Source of the DNA: Meghimatium bilineatum
Lineage: Eukaryota > Mollusca > Gastropoda > Stylommatophora > Philomycidae
Direction of reading: 5' to 3'
Length of the DNA: 64,000 bases
Assembly (NCBI GenBank): GCA_034231615.1
Contig: CM067317.1
Span: 18,771,379-18,835,378, forward strand
The translations under genes were made by a program, and so were the position numbers. Below the pieces are notes generated by a model. The model saw nothing but the letters and a program-made list of their open reading frames with translations. It had not been told where the DNA came from and ran no database searches. Below are positions 51,243-63,090 of the stretch, one piece after another (within the stretch, counting starts at the first letter, position 1; the number at the start of each line of letters is the position of its first letter).

Positions 51243-52440
51243 CTTTAGTTTGTTTTATCGTCTACTCTTTATCTCCAGAGAATTATCATATCCTGCCCAT
51301 AATAGATTTCGTGGTCATGATAATAATGGAGGTCTGTCGGCATGGAGCATTGATCGTAATGCAGTAAAATCCCATTATAACAACATGGTCGAGACCGACG
51401 AAATATGTATGAAATAACAGAAATTCGCTATATACAGTATACAAAATAAATGATTATTATTAGGGATTTTAAAAAGTGGTGTTCAATAGAGACATTTGTT
51501 ATAAAAGGGTTTGCTATATAGGGATTCCACTGTAACGGTTTTAGCGGTTTATAGGGGCTATGTTACAGAAGCTCTTTACACGATGCATATGATAGTTCAC
51601 GTTTATTTCTTTGGATCCTCTGCAAGTATAAACAATAAATCTTTTATTTCCTATATGCAATAGCGTGTTTCTCGAAAGTTTTCATATCAAGAGAACATAC
51701 ACGCTCATCGATATGCGAGCTTTTAAAAGAAACTTCCTACTCTGTGTGAGTGTGCGTGCGTGCGTGTGTGTAGAGGGTATGTTGCATCATTTCATATGCA
51801 ATCATCCAAGCACACTTGTATCTGTGTGCGTGCGTGCGTGTGGACCGGTGTGGGGTGGGTGGGTGTGTGGAGAAGTTGTTGCACCATTTCGTATGCAAAC
51901 AATCAATCATATAAATGCTTGCACACATTTGGTGTGTCAATGCTGATCATTTTTGACCACTTCTGAATTACTCGGAATTGCAAAAAAGAGACACGACATA
52001 CACCGATTTATATTTTTCATATTAATTAGTTAGTTGGTTTGCTCCTTTCGTGCCACAGGTAGCATGTAGGGCAGAGGTTTTGAATCTCCATGCGTTGTGG
52101 TGTCCGCTGCCTGCACTTTTAGTTCTTGTCTGTTTTATATAGGCATAGCAATCTAGGAACATGGTCACAGATGTTTAAAACTACCATCTTATCATTCTCG
52201 CTTCAACTAAATATAGAATTAGTCTGAGCTAAAATAAAGGAACTCCTAGCAATAGATAATAAAACGTTGACATTAAAAGATGTTAAAATATATTAAAAAT
52301 AGTTACAAGTGCCGCAATATCTAATATAACCAGAGATTATTGGAGGAATGTAAGAACCACGTGTCACAAGAGAAACATTGGAAGAGTGATAGTCTGTCCT
52401 TTATTCAGCAGAGATTGATTATCAATTTCGCTGAGATATG
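51240..52440. other. No gene seen
   Basis: A 100-bp imperfect duplication at 51730-51930: GTGTGCGTGCGTGCGTGTG and the phrases TGCA(C/T)CATTTC.TATGCAA occur twice. Frames through it are repeat artefacts. Confidence 0.45.
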
Positions 52441-53950
52441 ATTTGTTCATAAATAGTTAGTTAGTCGTTGGATCATCGTCACTACACTACGGACAAGTCC
52501 ATATGTGCTCAGATCTCTCTTTGAGTATAGCCATCACACGGTGACTGACGGTCCCAGTACGCAGTTGATTAACCATCAATCTTTCTTGCACACGAAACTG
52601 TTCCTTTCTAGCTACACCACATTTCAAACCAAATTCCTTTATTCTAGTCATGGAACAAGAGTCATCGACTCTTATACAGTCATTTGCTCGTGCGTTTTCC
52701 CGTAGGGCGTTCAAAATGTCTGCTTGATCCATCGCTCCACCAACAGCCGTAGTAACAGTGTGTGCGGCCAACCTATCTGCTCTAGCATTACCCCGTCTCC
52801 CGCATGTCCCGGCACAAAAATGAAAGTCACTTTACGCATACAGGAATTCTTCACTGCATCCAGCCACTGTTCCCGAATGTACCCCGCCTGAACTTTCACA
52901 ATCATGCTCATCGAGTCACTGAGTATGCAGGCATGCTCGCAAATAGTCTGCGATCAGATCCATTGCAAAGCTTTAGTTACTGCCAAAATCTCCATTGTCA
53001 TGATGCTTGTCGTCTGAGCGAAAGCACCATTTTCCTCTCTAATGCCCCTCCCCCCCCCCCACATTTGAGCCGTGAAGGACAGGGACTTTTGATGTGTCTC
53101 TCAACCGACCCATCTGTATATACAATTATATCACATTCCCTGGAATTTTCACCGATTAGAGCGATTACCTCCCACTCCACAACTGTCGGACACCATTCCC
53201 TGCATTCTCTACTGAGTGTTATTATTACTTTGAAGGCTGCCGGACAATCTAAGGGCGCACAACTCCATTCCGCACCAGGTAGCAAATCTTCCAATCTGCA
53301 CACGCTCTGTATAATATCCCCTGCGCGCCCCATCCACGACTTTCCTCTCTTAAGTTGACTGCCTTTCACGTTGAGAATTTCAGGGTGTTCTTTATCAGCG
53401 GTGATTTTAGTCCCGCGCAATGCAGATTTGTATTCTTTTCTCTGCAGTTGGGCAATCCAGTAAGTATCGCATAGCCCGTGTCGACGTATCTCTCGTACAC
53501 CCCAAAATTATTCGCATTGCCTCATTCTGGATTCTATCCAATCTTTCTGTTTGAATCTGACTCAGTGTTAGAATCGCCAGTGCATACCCTACCACTGCCA
53601 CCACCTATCCCTGATACAGCAGAAATAGCAGCCTCTGTTCACATTGAGCAGCAGCCATAATTTTCATCGACGCAAGACCTTTATAAGCCTTTGCAATGAT
53701 GTGGTCAACATGATATTTGAAACTCAGACTGAGGTCCAACATAACCCCTAAGTACTTCACTGCGCTGGTTCTCTCGAGGACATCCCCTCTCAAAGTAACC
53801 GATGGCGCGGGCGTGTTTAGTATGTGATTATTTAGGGAAAACCATGTTATCGATGCTTTTGATGGATTAACAAAAGCTCCAGAATTACTGAACCAATCCC
53901 CTATTCGATCAAGCTCCCTCTGCAAATTTCTGGTGATTGTTTTCTATCTC
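52440..53950 (-). mobile_element. I-type LINE fragment, RT end through RNase H to C-terminus
   Basis: On the minus strand in order: RT C-terminal GAFVNPSKASITWFSLNNHI and TSAVKYLGVMLDLSLSFKYH (53925-53605), YALAILTLSQIQTERLDRIQ (about 53580), LKRGKSWMGRAGDIIQSVCR, the RNase H start DIIVYTDGSVE (about 53110), the RNase H end VTFIFVPGHAGD (about 52810) and the C-terminal ILKERSEHIWTCP (52500). The same family as 13640-16990, whose RNase H part is better preserved. Frameshifts and an 11-C run at 53050-53060 show that it is dead. Confidence 0.9.
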
Positions 53951-54169
53951 TGCCCTTAATAAATTTCTCAGCCTCTGTTCATAAATGTGGCAGCCATCTT
54001 GTGGTGGAGTTGGCTTTCGAATTGCTTTGATCATCAGTTTCTTTTTATTGTACGTTATTGGCACTTCTGGTTGATAATCATCGGCTCTCTCCTTAAAAAA
54101 ATTCGAGAAATCAAAGATATGGTTTTATAGATGAATGATTAGAGTATTGTGGACATTTAGAAAAACTAA

Positions 54170-54475
54170 CGAACAGACGCTAAAAGATTGAAATACGAGA
54201 CGATGATTACTTAGTAAAATCAGAAAGAGATAATTTATATTTTTAGACTTTATGAGACAGAGCGATCTGGAGAACTGTTAGGACAAGCAAGATAGAAGGC
54301 AAGAATGATCGTGGTCGACATCACGATAAAATATTGGATATTTGGACATGACATATCTGGCTGGCAAAGAGTCAAAATAGATACTAATAAAACAAAATAC
54401 TGGAAATATAAAGTTGGGGTGATCCATCATCATCGCCTACACCAGTCGCATGGCACCTGCTGATTATGATCAACA
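54170..54475 (+). mobile_element. Decayed LINE C-terminal region
   Basis: The plus strand shows WRTVRTSKIEGKNDRGRHHD, then ILDIWT and the ending HHHRLHQSHGT, comparable to the family tail at 25990-26090. Confidence 0.55.
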
Positions 54476-54509
54476 ACCGGTTATGTAAAATGCACAACTT
54501 AAAGTGAGT

Positions 54510-54615
54510 TATGCACCTTTCAACTGTAGATGTTAGTCCAATTTTATTATATCATAACTTTACGGCCATAAAAAATAGTGGAGGTCGTAGTTCTGGTATG
54601 ACCTTAGGGTTTTTA
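54510..54615 (+). repeat. Family T dispersed repeat (copy)
   Basis: Contains GTTAGTCCAATTTTATTATA, TCATAACTTTACGGCCAT and AGTGGAGGTCGTAGTTCTGG. The last phrase is also at 37640-37665. Confidence 0.5.
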
Positions 54616-55004
54616 ACCAACAACTTTCTGGGGCACTGGGCTTATATATTCTTAGATTGCTGACGGAATAGCAAGCAGATCATTTATGGGAATGTTAATT
54701 GTGCAGTGATGCTGGTTCATCTAGGGTGATGATCCCTAAATCCCAAGATGATCTCCAGATGAATGAAATAATAAGAATCTTGATACATGTACTATTATGT
54801 TTGTCGGCTTCGCGATCAAATTTACAGTAGTAGTTAGTGCATCACTTGACTTTTTGCGTTAACTCATCTCATTACATTTTGCATAACTAAAGCCATGGAC
54901 ATTAACGTTAGAAATCCCAAACTATAATTAGCCGCTCAAACGATCAACTGATTAGAGGGAGCGAATAATTAGTGTTTGTTCCGATGTTCAATTGTCATGA
55001 GAGT

Positions 55005-55100
55005 TTCTCTGTGGCGCATGGCCGAAAGGTTAGAGCTTTGGTTTTCGTATTCCAGAGTGCATAAACCCTTAGATCCACGGTAAAGAGCTGAATTTTGTTC
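55005..55100 (+). mobile_element. Possible tRNA-headed SINE fragment
   Basis: TGGCGCATGGCCGAAAGGTTAG resembles a tRNA D-arm/A-box, but the B-box is degraded. Weak. Confidence 0.25.
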
Positions 55101-55189
55101 TGTCGAAGTGCAAATTTAAAAAAAACCACAAAAAAAACCATTGAACATGACGTGGCGGAAGCAGTGGCATGCGGCATTTATCAAACAGG

Positions 55190-55690
55190 TCACCCGAAAC
55201 TTAACTACAGCTCCATCTATAACTATATATTTCCCCCTTCCCCACTGCTTTTGTTGTGAGGCTTCGCAGGATGGAATGACGATCGGTTTTCGGACTATGG
55301 CATGTTTGGTCGTTTGACATGCAGTAATACTGTACCATGTCTGAATGTTGGTAACTCCTTCAATCCACATTCTTTTTGGTCTTCCTCTGTATCTTCCTGT
55401 CGCCATTCTCATCAAGTATGCCATTGCCGCTGGCCAACAGGTGTTAATTTTCATTCGGTGGCCAGACCATTTCAGTCTCAGTTTTTCAATACATTTGACC
55501 ACTGTTGTTGTTCCAAGAGTTCTTGTAATCTCCTCATTTCTCACATGATCTCTTCTTGTTCTGTTTGCTACTTTTCCTAGACATCTCATTTCTCACGCAG
55601 TAATATTTATCTCTTATTCGTTAGTTAGTGTCCATGTCTGACATTGATAACACAATGTTGGGATGAATATTGAATTTGTGATTTGCCCTT
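55190..55690 (-). mobile_element. LINE C-terminal fragment
   Basis: The minus frame 55589-55250 reads MRCLGKVANRTRRDHVRNEE, then KCIEKLRLKWSGHRMKINTC and GRYRGRPKRMWIEGVTNIQT, the standard RT C-terminal WxGH...GRPxxxW signature. Ends about 300 bp before ZNF277 exon 1. Confidence 0.8.
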
Positions 55691-55969
55691 TGGTTCAACG
55701 CGCTAAGACGGGAAAAATGAAGTAATGACAGTTGTAAAAAGAAACAATTTTTGTATGAGAGCCACTAGGCAACGTTTGCTTCTCTGCACTACCTGTAACA
55801 TGTATAATAAACTGTTATGTCACTCAAAACATTTATTCTATTCCTTAATACACTGTTCTGTCCATAACAATATAAAATATTCATTTTGTTGAAGACTTTC
55901 AACCTTGGACGTTAAAATAATGGGACTGATTTTTAAAATACATCATAAAACAGCAAATAAAAGGCCATT

Positions 55970-55986
55970 GTTAATATGGCGGCCTC
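55970..55986 (+). promoter_or_regulatory. Start-codon context with YY1-like motif
   Basis: AATATGGCGGCC spans the ZNF277 start codon. ATGGCGGC is the core recognised by YY1 in many animal promoters and often coincides with the start codon. TATA-less and short 5' UTR would fit, but no transcript data are available. Confidence 0.4.
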
Positions 55987-56030
55987 CGTTAAACACAACG
56001 AGTCGGGTGATATTGGTGATGCGAATAAAG
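55976..56030 (+). CDS. ZNF277: ZNF277-like zinc finger protein, exon 1
   Basis: Encodes MAASVKHNESGDIGDANK plus the first base of a codon, and stops at the donor AAAG/GTATGT. Exon 2 starts with AT after an acceptor, giving Asp (GAT) and the open frame DEKQNERAS. The exon 2 frame has no usable early ATG, so a separate start exon is needed; this ATG with a matching phase 3.4 kb upstream fits. The assignment as exon 1 rests on phase, start context and donor, not on homology, because the N-terminus of this family is not conserved. Confidence 0.75.
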
Positions 56031-56690
56031 GTATGTTTTAGATATGTGTTCATTATATACTTCGCATCCAGCTTAATTTATAAATGACAACTTCTATGTG
56101 TATGTGCATTTATATATTATTAATACTTGCGTGTTGTTTGATTTTAAATGGCGTATTAGGCCTATTATTGAATTTATTTAGTCGTTTTTTTTACTAGTTC
56201 TGACTTCTCTACTATTAGTACAACTTAGTAACTAAGTTAGTCTAAGTAACTAGGCATCAGTTTTCCGCAAATCGGCAAACTGGTGCGCCATTTACCGTTT
56301 ACGATTGTGTGAGTGATAGACCAATACTCATACATAATAAAAACAGCGTGCTATATAAATGAACGTATGTTGCTTTTGCTGAATTATTTGATTGTTAGCG
56401 GAACTTGCAACTCTACCGTACGTCCGTAGAATGCGTAGAACCCTAGCTAGGCCTTACTCATACTAAAAGTTTTAATATGCCTAACTAAAAAAAACTTCAA
56501 TGATAATTTTTTTAAATCGTGGTACTTAGACATAAAAGTACGCATAAATATTAATCTCTGTACTTGAACACAATTTTCAAAATAGTAGCCTGCTACTAGT
56601 CTAGGCCTAATGTAAGTATCCAAACAAAAGACGAGCCTGTGTACTTGAGCACTATAGAGTAGACTGCAGTGACATGGAGGCCTCACATTG
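56031..56690. other. ZNF277 intron 1, 5' part, no element recognised
   Basis: AT-rich, no motif seen. Confidence 0.5.
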
Positions 56691-56891
56691 AGAAAATAGA
56701 AGCAAAGTCAAGAAAGAAACCTGCCATCCTGAGGAAATTGGCAGGAACAAACTGGGGGCCAGTTAGGCAACCTTAAAAAAGGTATAGGCCTATACTGTGC
56801 AATTTGACCAGTGCTAGAATATGGATCAACAGCATGATGGACTTGAGTTCAGCCACCAATTTCCATCGACAAGCTCTGGACAAGGTAAATT

Positions 56892-58793
56892 GTACTTACG
56901 TAGGAAACAGGTATTGAAGTCTTTTTGAACAACGATTAACGTTGTTGTTCGTCCATCACAAGTGATGATGACCATTTGTTACATCCACTTTTGAAAATTC
57001 AATTTTAGTTATGTCCTTGATTATGAGTTCGTAGATGGCTAATGAGCCCTATTCGAGCTGTAAATGTCCTTGGACAGTTTGGACATGGAATAACGACTGT
57101 AGACGGATCTTAGTCTATCCGTGACTTTCTAGCTGCTCTCCACTGTTGAGCTGCTGCATTTCTCTTCTTTTCACAAGATGATGCACTCTTTTTTATTTTA
57201 GAACGCCATGTAGATCTATTTTGTGCAAGTTCTTCCCATGTATCGTGGTCTATTTCAAAGGCTTTCAGTGAGTCCTTTAACGAGTCCTTGTAGCGCTTCC
57301 TTTGGCCACTTTGAGATTGTATACCCTTCTCTAGCTCACCATAGAGAAGTATCTTTGGCAGACGATGGTCTGGCATGTGCACCAAATGACCTGCCCAACG
57401 AATCTGTGTCTGCATCAGGATCGTGTCAATGCTTGGGATACCAGCTCTATCAAGGACAGTGGTATCTGGAATCTTGTCTTGCCATCTGATGTTCATAACT
57501 TTTCTGAGACAATTTGTATGAAAATGATTGAGTTTTTTCACATGACGTCTATACACAGTCCATGTTTCACTAGCGTATAGCAGCACTGGAAGTACCACTG
57601 CTCTTTAAACTTTCAGCTTAGTCTGTAGGTTAATGCCATTTCTACGCCAAACATTTGCGTACAATCTGCCGAAAGTACTGCTTGCTTTGGCGATCCTTGT
57701 ATACACTTCATCATCAACGTGATAACGTGGCATTTTGTGATAACGTACTGCCTAGATATCTGAATCTATTCACAACTTTCAGTGCTACACCATTTACCTT
57801 TATGCAGGGCTCGAGATAGCTTTTGCCAAGTGCTGGTTGTAACATGACTTCTGTTTTCTCTGTGTTAATGGTAAGCCCAAAGTTGGTACAGGCTTTGGAG
57901 AATCTGTCTATAATACATTGTAGATCAGCCTCAGAGTTGGCATTTAGGGCACAGTCATCAGCAAATAGAATACCCTGATTTTGTGTGATTTAACTTTGGT
58001 TTTTGCTCGAAGCCGCCGAAGGTTGAACAATTTTCCGTCTATGCGATAGGTGATGTTTACTCCCAGGTCTAGATCTCTGAAAGCATCATCCAACATAGCA
58101 GAGAACATGATGCTAAATAGGGTAGGTGCTAATACACATCCTTGTTTTACTCTATGTGAGACAGGAAAGGTTTCAGATAACTCTCCATCATCCTGAACTC
58201 TAGCTTGCATTCCATCATGCAATTGCTGCACCATTTGAGATAAATTTCTGTGGACATCCATACTTTGCCAGAATCTTCCACAGACCCTCTCTACTTACTG
58301 TGTCAAATGCTTTTGTCAAGTCTATGAATGCTGTGTACAGGTCACAGTGTTGTTCTTGACATTTTTCTTGAAGCTGTCTTTCAGCAAAGATCATATCAGT
58401 TGTTCCACGTTCTTTTCTGAAACAACGATTAACACACTATCACTGGCAGATGTTCACGTGAAATAATAATACATGCAACACTGCGCAAGATATAATCAAA
58501 TGAATAACAATACACAGGACATGATTGACATTTTGACCAAAAGGCCTTATCAAGATAAGCACATAACATCAATAGACAAGTAGAAATGACAACTGCACAA
58601 ACACATATCAGAGCGAAATGTGGATAATAAAGGTCTTTTGGTCGAAACATCAATTATGTCCTGTATATTGTTATTTGTATGATTAGATCTTGTGTATTGT
58701 TGTGTGTATGATTATTTCATGTGAGCATCCGACAGTGATAGTGTATTAGTTGTCGTTCAGTAAGACTTCATTGTATGTTTCCTACGTAAGTAC
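56892..58793. mobile_element. Family H long foldback element (copy D), interrupted
   Basis: Without the LINE inserted in it this is about 409 bp, made of two inverted arms of roughly 165 bp. Both arms start GTACTTACGTAGGAAACA and share ACACTATCACTG and CACRTGAAATAAT. Near the centre each arm carries the core CTTTTGGTC(G/A)AAA after a GGCC or GGTC stem, as in copies at 11467 and 32786. Arms diverge by an estimated 15-20 percent. No transposase. Confidence 0.8.
56941..58420 (-). mobile_element. 5'-truncated RTE-like LINE
   Basis: Inserted in the left arm of the foldback element with the 13-bp target duplication AACAACGATTAAC at 56928-56940 and 58421-58433. On the minus strand in order: RT palm AFIDLTKAFDTVSREGLWKI (about 58330), GCVLAPTLFSIMFSAMLDDA (about 58130), a shifted FADDCA box (about 57960), [15 protein letters not shown] (57570) and the C-terminal [20 protein letters not shown] with [12 protein letters not shown] (to 57110). 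The 3' end is a GTT-rich tail. Two or more frameshifts. Confidence 0.88.
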
Positions 58794-59359
58794 TATTTTC
58801 TAGACAAGGTACAAAATTCAAGCACTTGGCCCTATCACAGGTTCCGTGAATACCTCTCCCATAAATGAAATAGACAAAATTACAGGCATCAATCCCTTAC
58901 TGTACAGGTGGTACATTAAGACCATACCATGATCCATGCTGTAAAGTACAAGAGCATGTCAGTACATCCAATGAAGACCAGATTCTGTTACCTAGCCATT
59001 GGAATGCTGAAGAGAAACAGTTTAATTCACTGATTCAATAAAAAAAAATAAACAGAATATAAGAAATAACTACCAGACATAAAAAGGGAAATAACACCAA
59101 CACTTTTCCCAGTTCTGTGGGAGCAATATCAAAATCCTACTATCAGAACCACCATAAACAACAACTACACTATGATAGAACTGAATACTCCCCAAAATAA
59201 AACCACAGCGTGTAACATGATTGAAGATCTGTACCCCAGAGAAGCATGGATACAAATATATACCGACAGATCAAGAATCAGAAAAGTGAAGAATGGAGGT
59301 GCTGGAGTGTACATAAAATATCAAGAAAAAGAAAATGAATACACATGGTTCATTATATA

Positions 59360-59465
59360 GAATACCATCACAATATAGAAAACCTTCAATATATAAAACA
59401 CTTTCATAATATAAAACCTTCACAATATAGAATGCCTTTGTAAGATAGAATATTATATTTATTTC
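59360..59465. repeat. AT-rich 18- to 20-bp tandem repeat
   Basis: Five copies of a unit like ATATAAAACCTTCACA directly before the exon-2 acceptor of ZNF277. Confidence 0.75.
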
Positions 59466-59470
59466 CCCAG

Positions 59471-60407
59471 ATGATGAAAAGCAAAATGAAAGGGCATCAG
59501 AAAATATTCCAGAGACTGACAATGCAGTCCGAGAATCAAGCTCCAATTTTGAAGATGGAGATACAAAGAAGAATGAAGCAAATATCATCTGTGAAACAGT
59601 TCATGATGAGACCTTGACCGTTCAATCCATTACTACAGAATCTTCTGAACTGCCACAAAATACAGATGGTGAAACCACAATACTAAATCCAAGTAGTGAA
59701 ATTCTTATCAATGGCTTTGAAGTTAAAGAGCCAGAACTTGAAGCTGCTACAAGCAATCCTGAAGTTGGGTCCTGTTTAGAGCAGACAAGTAATGATCAGT
59801 GTGATATTTCTCCTGCAGCAGCAAGTGTGCTTGCTTCATTTGAAAGCAATTCAATAACTAAGCTAAATGAAGAAATAACTGTCTCTGAGGACAAATTTGC
59901 AGCAGTTGAAGCTGTGCTGAATGCAAAGAGTGATTTTGACAAGCAGTCAAATGAAAAGCATAAATTTACTTCTGAAATCAGTATTGAGGATAATGTTTTT
60001 GAAGATGGAATAAAAGCACAAGTAGACATATCATCAGAAATTATATCTAAAGAAATTCCAAGTCTTCCAAAATCAAGCAATGATGAATTAGTCTCTTTGT
60101 CCACGAATGAGAAGAGAGGAAAAGAAATTAATGAGGAGAGGCCAGTTCGTGAAATGCTAGTCAGACGATCACGCACTGAAAGTACAGAGAGCAGCTCTGA
60201 CAAGCCAGTTTTGGAGACCTTAACCTTTAACATTTCCAAGAATGTTGAAACGATTAAAGATGAGGAAGCAAAAGCTCAAGATGTTTGCGTGTGTCTGCTC
60301 TGTGATCGATCATATCCCTCGGACAACAAAGAGGATGTGCTAGCTCATTTGGTGCTGATGCATAAGTTTGTCATTGCAGATGTCAATTTTATTGGCAACT
60401 TATCCGA
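59471..60407 (+). CDS. ZNF277: ZNF277-like zinc finger protein, exon 2
   Basis: Open from 59471 (acceptor TTATTTCCCCAG) to the donor GA/GTAAGT: 311 codons plus split codons at both ends. The first 280 residues are acidic, Ser/Glu/Lys-rich and low in hydrophobics (for example SNFEDGDTKKNEAN and RRSRTESTESSSDK), probably disordered. The end holds the first zinc finger, CLLCDRSYPSDNKEDVLAHL then VLMHKFVIADV, a C-x2-C...H-x4-H finger whose HKFVIADV ending is characteristic of ZNF277. In vertebrates this protein works in the nucleus with the Polycomb protein BMI1. The N-terminal region is much longer than the vertebrate one as I remember it. Confidence 0.9.
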
Positions 60408-60689
60408 GTAAGTACCAAATCTTCATTTTGTTGAACATTCTTAAATTATATTTATATTGCAAGTATGGCAGACTAAATAGAGTAGCCTGTTATTCGGTAT
60501 ATGGAGAAATTCTAGAAGTAAGTTGTAGGTCCCTTTTTGTAAAGCATTACCCTCATTTATATGACTGGTTCAATGGCTGTAATCCAATGTCTCATTGATA
60601 CTATCGCAAACCATTTTCTGCTCTGTTGGTTGGGACAGAGTACTATGACAAAACCCAATTTCAGTGAAGTATATTCCCTATGCCCTTAA

Positions 60690-61760
60690 ACTTTAGCACA
60701 TGACAGCATCAATGCACTTAACATGTGACAGCATGAGTGCACTTAGCATACAATAATATCAAAGCACTTAGCATACTATAACATCAAAGCAACATATGAT
60801 AACATGAATGCACATGATAACATCAAAGCACCTTGACTTATGGATTTAACATATGGCAACATCAATGAACTTAGCACATGATAACATCAATGCACGTATA
60901 CATGATAACACCAATAGACTTGGCATATAATGATATAAATACACATATCATATGTCTGTCCCAATATTCATAGAACATGATAACATAAAGAACTTAGCAT
61001 ATGATGGCATGAATACACACAGCACATAATAACATCAATGCACATAGTATATGACACCAATGCACTAAGCATATGGCTGCACCAATGCACACAGGATATA
61101 ACTAATGCACCTAACAAATGACATCACCATTACACATATATGATTACAGCAATGCACATATCATATGACTGCACCATTACACTAAGCATTTGATTGCACA
61201 GATGCACCTAAAATATGACTACATCAATGCATATGGCTGCACCAGTGCACCTATCATATGGCTGCACCTATGCATCTAGGATATGCCTGAAGCAGTGCAT
61301 CTAGCATATGACTGCACCAGTGCCTCTAACATATGACTGTACCAATGCACCTAGCATATGGCTGCATCAATTTACCTAGTACATGACAGCTGCAATGCAT
61401 GTAGCATATTATACCATCAGTGCACTCACTTAGCATATGACAACATTAATGTAGTTAGCGTATGAGAACATCAATGTATTTAACATATGACAACATCAAT
61501 GTATTTAGTGTATGACAACATCAATGATTGGTTGCTGATCCAGCGGTCCATTGGCTAAACATCAGTGTATTTAGCATACGAGAACATCAATACGCTTAGC
61601 ATATGACATCATTGCACTTAATACATGACTTCCACAGTATTGTTATCATATGACTACCACTACTTTAGCATGTAAAGCAATTCTTTGTGCGTGTGATTGC
61701 ACCACATCTCTTAGCACTTTCATAACGCTTAGCATATGACTATACCAGTGCCATTACCAC
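60690..61760. repeat. 24- to 27-bp AT-rich minisatellite in ZNF277 intron 2
   Basis: Some 40 irregular copies of GCATATGACTGCACCAATGC plus ACTTA. Three sub-blocks differ in the middle word (ACAACATCA, CTGCACCA, ATAACATCA). A 31-bp family T tail is inserted at about 61526-61556 between copies of AACATCA. Confidence 0.9.
61526..61556 (+). repeat. Family T tail inserted in the minisatellite
   Basis: GATTGGTTGCTGATCCAGCG then GTCCATTGGCT, flanked by ACATCAATG and ACATCAGTG. Confidence 0.7.
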
Positions 61761-62079
61761 AATTAGTTGCTTTTCATCACCATCATTCTTAGCTCATAAT
61801 GATGCACTACTCTCTGGATAACATTTCAAAGTAAAGTTTCCCATATTCACGCTTCATGTGTTTTAGGGAATGCAGTGTTAGGTTTGTATTTTTCATTGAC
61901 CAATGGATAATAGTCAGCATCAACCCACTGTTATTACTTTCCCAGAAAATTTGGTACCAGTTTCCTTAGGCTAGGTTGACTTAAGGTGGTTTTAAAAATG
62001 TTTACAGCTGAACTTGAATTTTAATATTTACAAAGAAAACTGAAGAAAGTACTTCTAGGAATACTACACATTGAAATCT

Positions 62080-62225
62080 CTACTGCTGACACTTGCAGAT
62101 GATGTTGCTTGTTGCTCTAATTGTGAACATTGAGGGACAACCACTATTGAGATCTCTATTGGTGGCATTTGCAGATGATTTTCTAATTATGAACTCTAAG
62201 GGACAACCGATATTGGCTCTAAAAA
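62080..62225 (+). repeat. Two 70-bp tandem units
   Basis: The phrases GAAATCTCTACTGCTGACAC / GAGATCTCTATTGGTGGCAT, TTGCAGATGAT and GGGACAACC repeat with a 70-bp period. The reading VAFADDFLIMNSKGQ superficially resembles an RT FADD box, so the unit may derive from a LINE. Confidence 0.7.
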
Positions 62226-62299
62226 ATTGGCAGCATATCCTATATCCTATTCAGGATGTAACCATCAGCCCAGTATGTTTTGGTGTAGTGATTTTCTTG

Positions 62300-62425
62300 G
62301 CAATATAAATATGTTCAGTGGGTTGCCAGCACTTCTGAATGGTCTGGATACACAATTGACTGCTGTGGGATTTGAACCCAGTATTTTGGCCTTCACAGAT
62401 GTGCTCTGTACCTAGCTGCCACAGA
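62300..62425 (-). mobile_element. tRNA-derived SINE
   Basis: The minus strand has A-box TGGCAGCTAGGT and B-box GGGTTCAAATCC about 40 bp later, spaced as in a tRNA gene. In ZNF277 intron 2, antisense to the gene. Borders unclear. Confidence 0.75.
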
Positions 62426-62714
62426 GCTGGACGTATTGACTCTACAAGTGTTGAAAGTAGAAAATTAGAAATTGAAAAACAGAACATTGATTACCGGTAT
62501 CTATAACTCTAAAACACATGTCATTGTGATCTTCAGAGATGAGAAGTCCAGATTACATTTGGAGAACATGTGAAATAAGTCACTATAAATATTTTGGAGA
62601 TTTAGTACCTTTGAAAGAAGACACCATAGAAAAAGCTTGCCCAAAGCAGCAGTAGAAGGCTATTCCTCTTGGATTTTATATTGGAAGAAAAATTTGCAGG
62701 ACTATATAGATGGA

Positions 62715-63090
62715 TGCATTTCAATTCATTTTTGTATCAGACTTGAGTTATAGATTTATTTAAATTCACCTTTGCATCAGTTGTGACTTATGGATGTATT
62801 CTAAGTCACTCACCATTCTTGACTTATATATGTATTTCAATTCACCTTTTTATCAGTCTTGACTTATGGATGTATTTCAATTCACCTTTGTATGTCTTGA
62901 CTTGTGGATGTATTCCAACTTTTTATCAGTCTTGACTTATGGATGTATTTCAATTCACCTTTGCATCAGTCTTGATTTATGGATGTATTTCAGTTTGCCT
63001 TTGCATGAGTCTTGACTCATGGATGTATTTCAATTTGCATGACTTATGGATGTATTCCAATTCACCTTTATGTCAGTTTTGATTTATGGA
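62715..63090. repeat. 38- to 42-bp minisatellite in ZNF277 intron 2
   Basis: About nine copies of TTGACTTATGGATGTATTTC plus AATTCACCTTTGCATCAG. Ends where LINE RT sequence begins; TTTATGGATGTGAATC is itself the RT word YGCES, so the repeat unit probably arose by amplifying that LINE segment. Confidence 0.9.

Larger units (their letters stand above)
56690..59360 (+). mobile_element. LINE (RT and RNase H remnants) split by a two-layer insertion
   Basis: The left part (56690-56891) reads KKPAILRKLAGTNWGPVRQ and HRQALDKV. The right part (58794-59360) resumes with LDKVQNSSTWP-like sequence and later reads PREAWIQIYTDRSRIRKVKN followed by GGAGVYIKYQEKENEY, the start of an RNase H domain with its catalytic Asp (YTD). 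Both halves are mutated. The 13-bp string TCTRGACAAGGTA borders both sides of the insertion, apparently a target duplication. It lies in ZNF277 intron 1 in the gene's orientation. Confidence 0.7.

Noticed and set aside
62093..62308. Reverse transcriptase FADD box as a separate LINE
   Set aside because: The word lies in a 70-bp tandem duplication with no other RT motifs around it; noted only as a possible origin.
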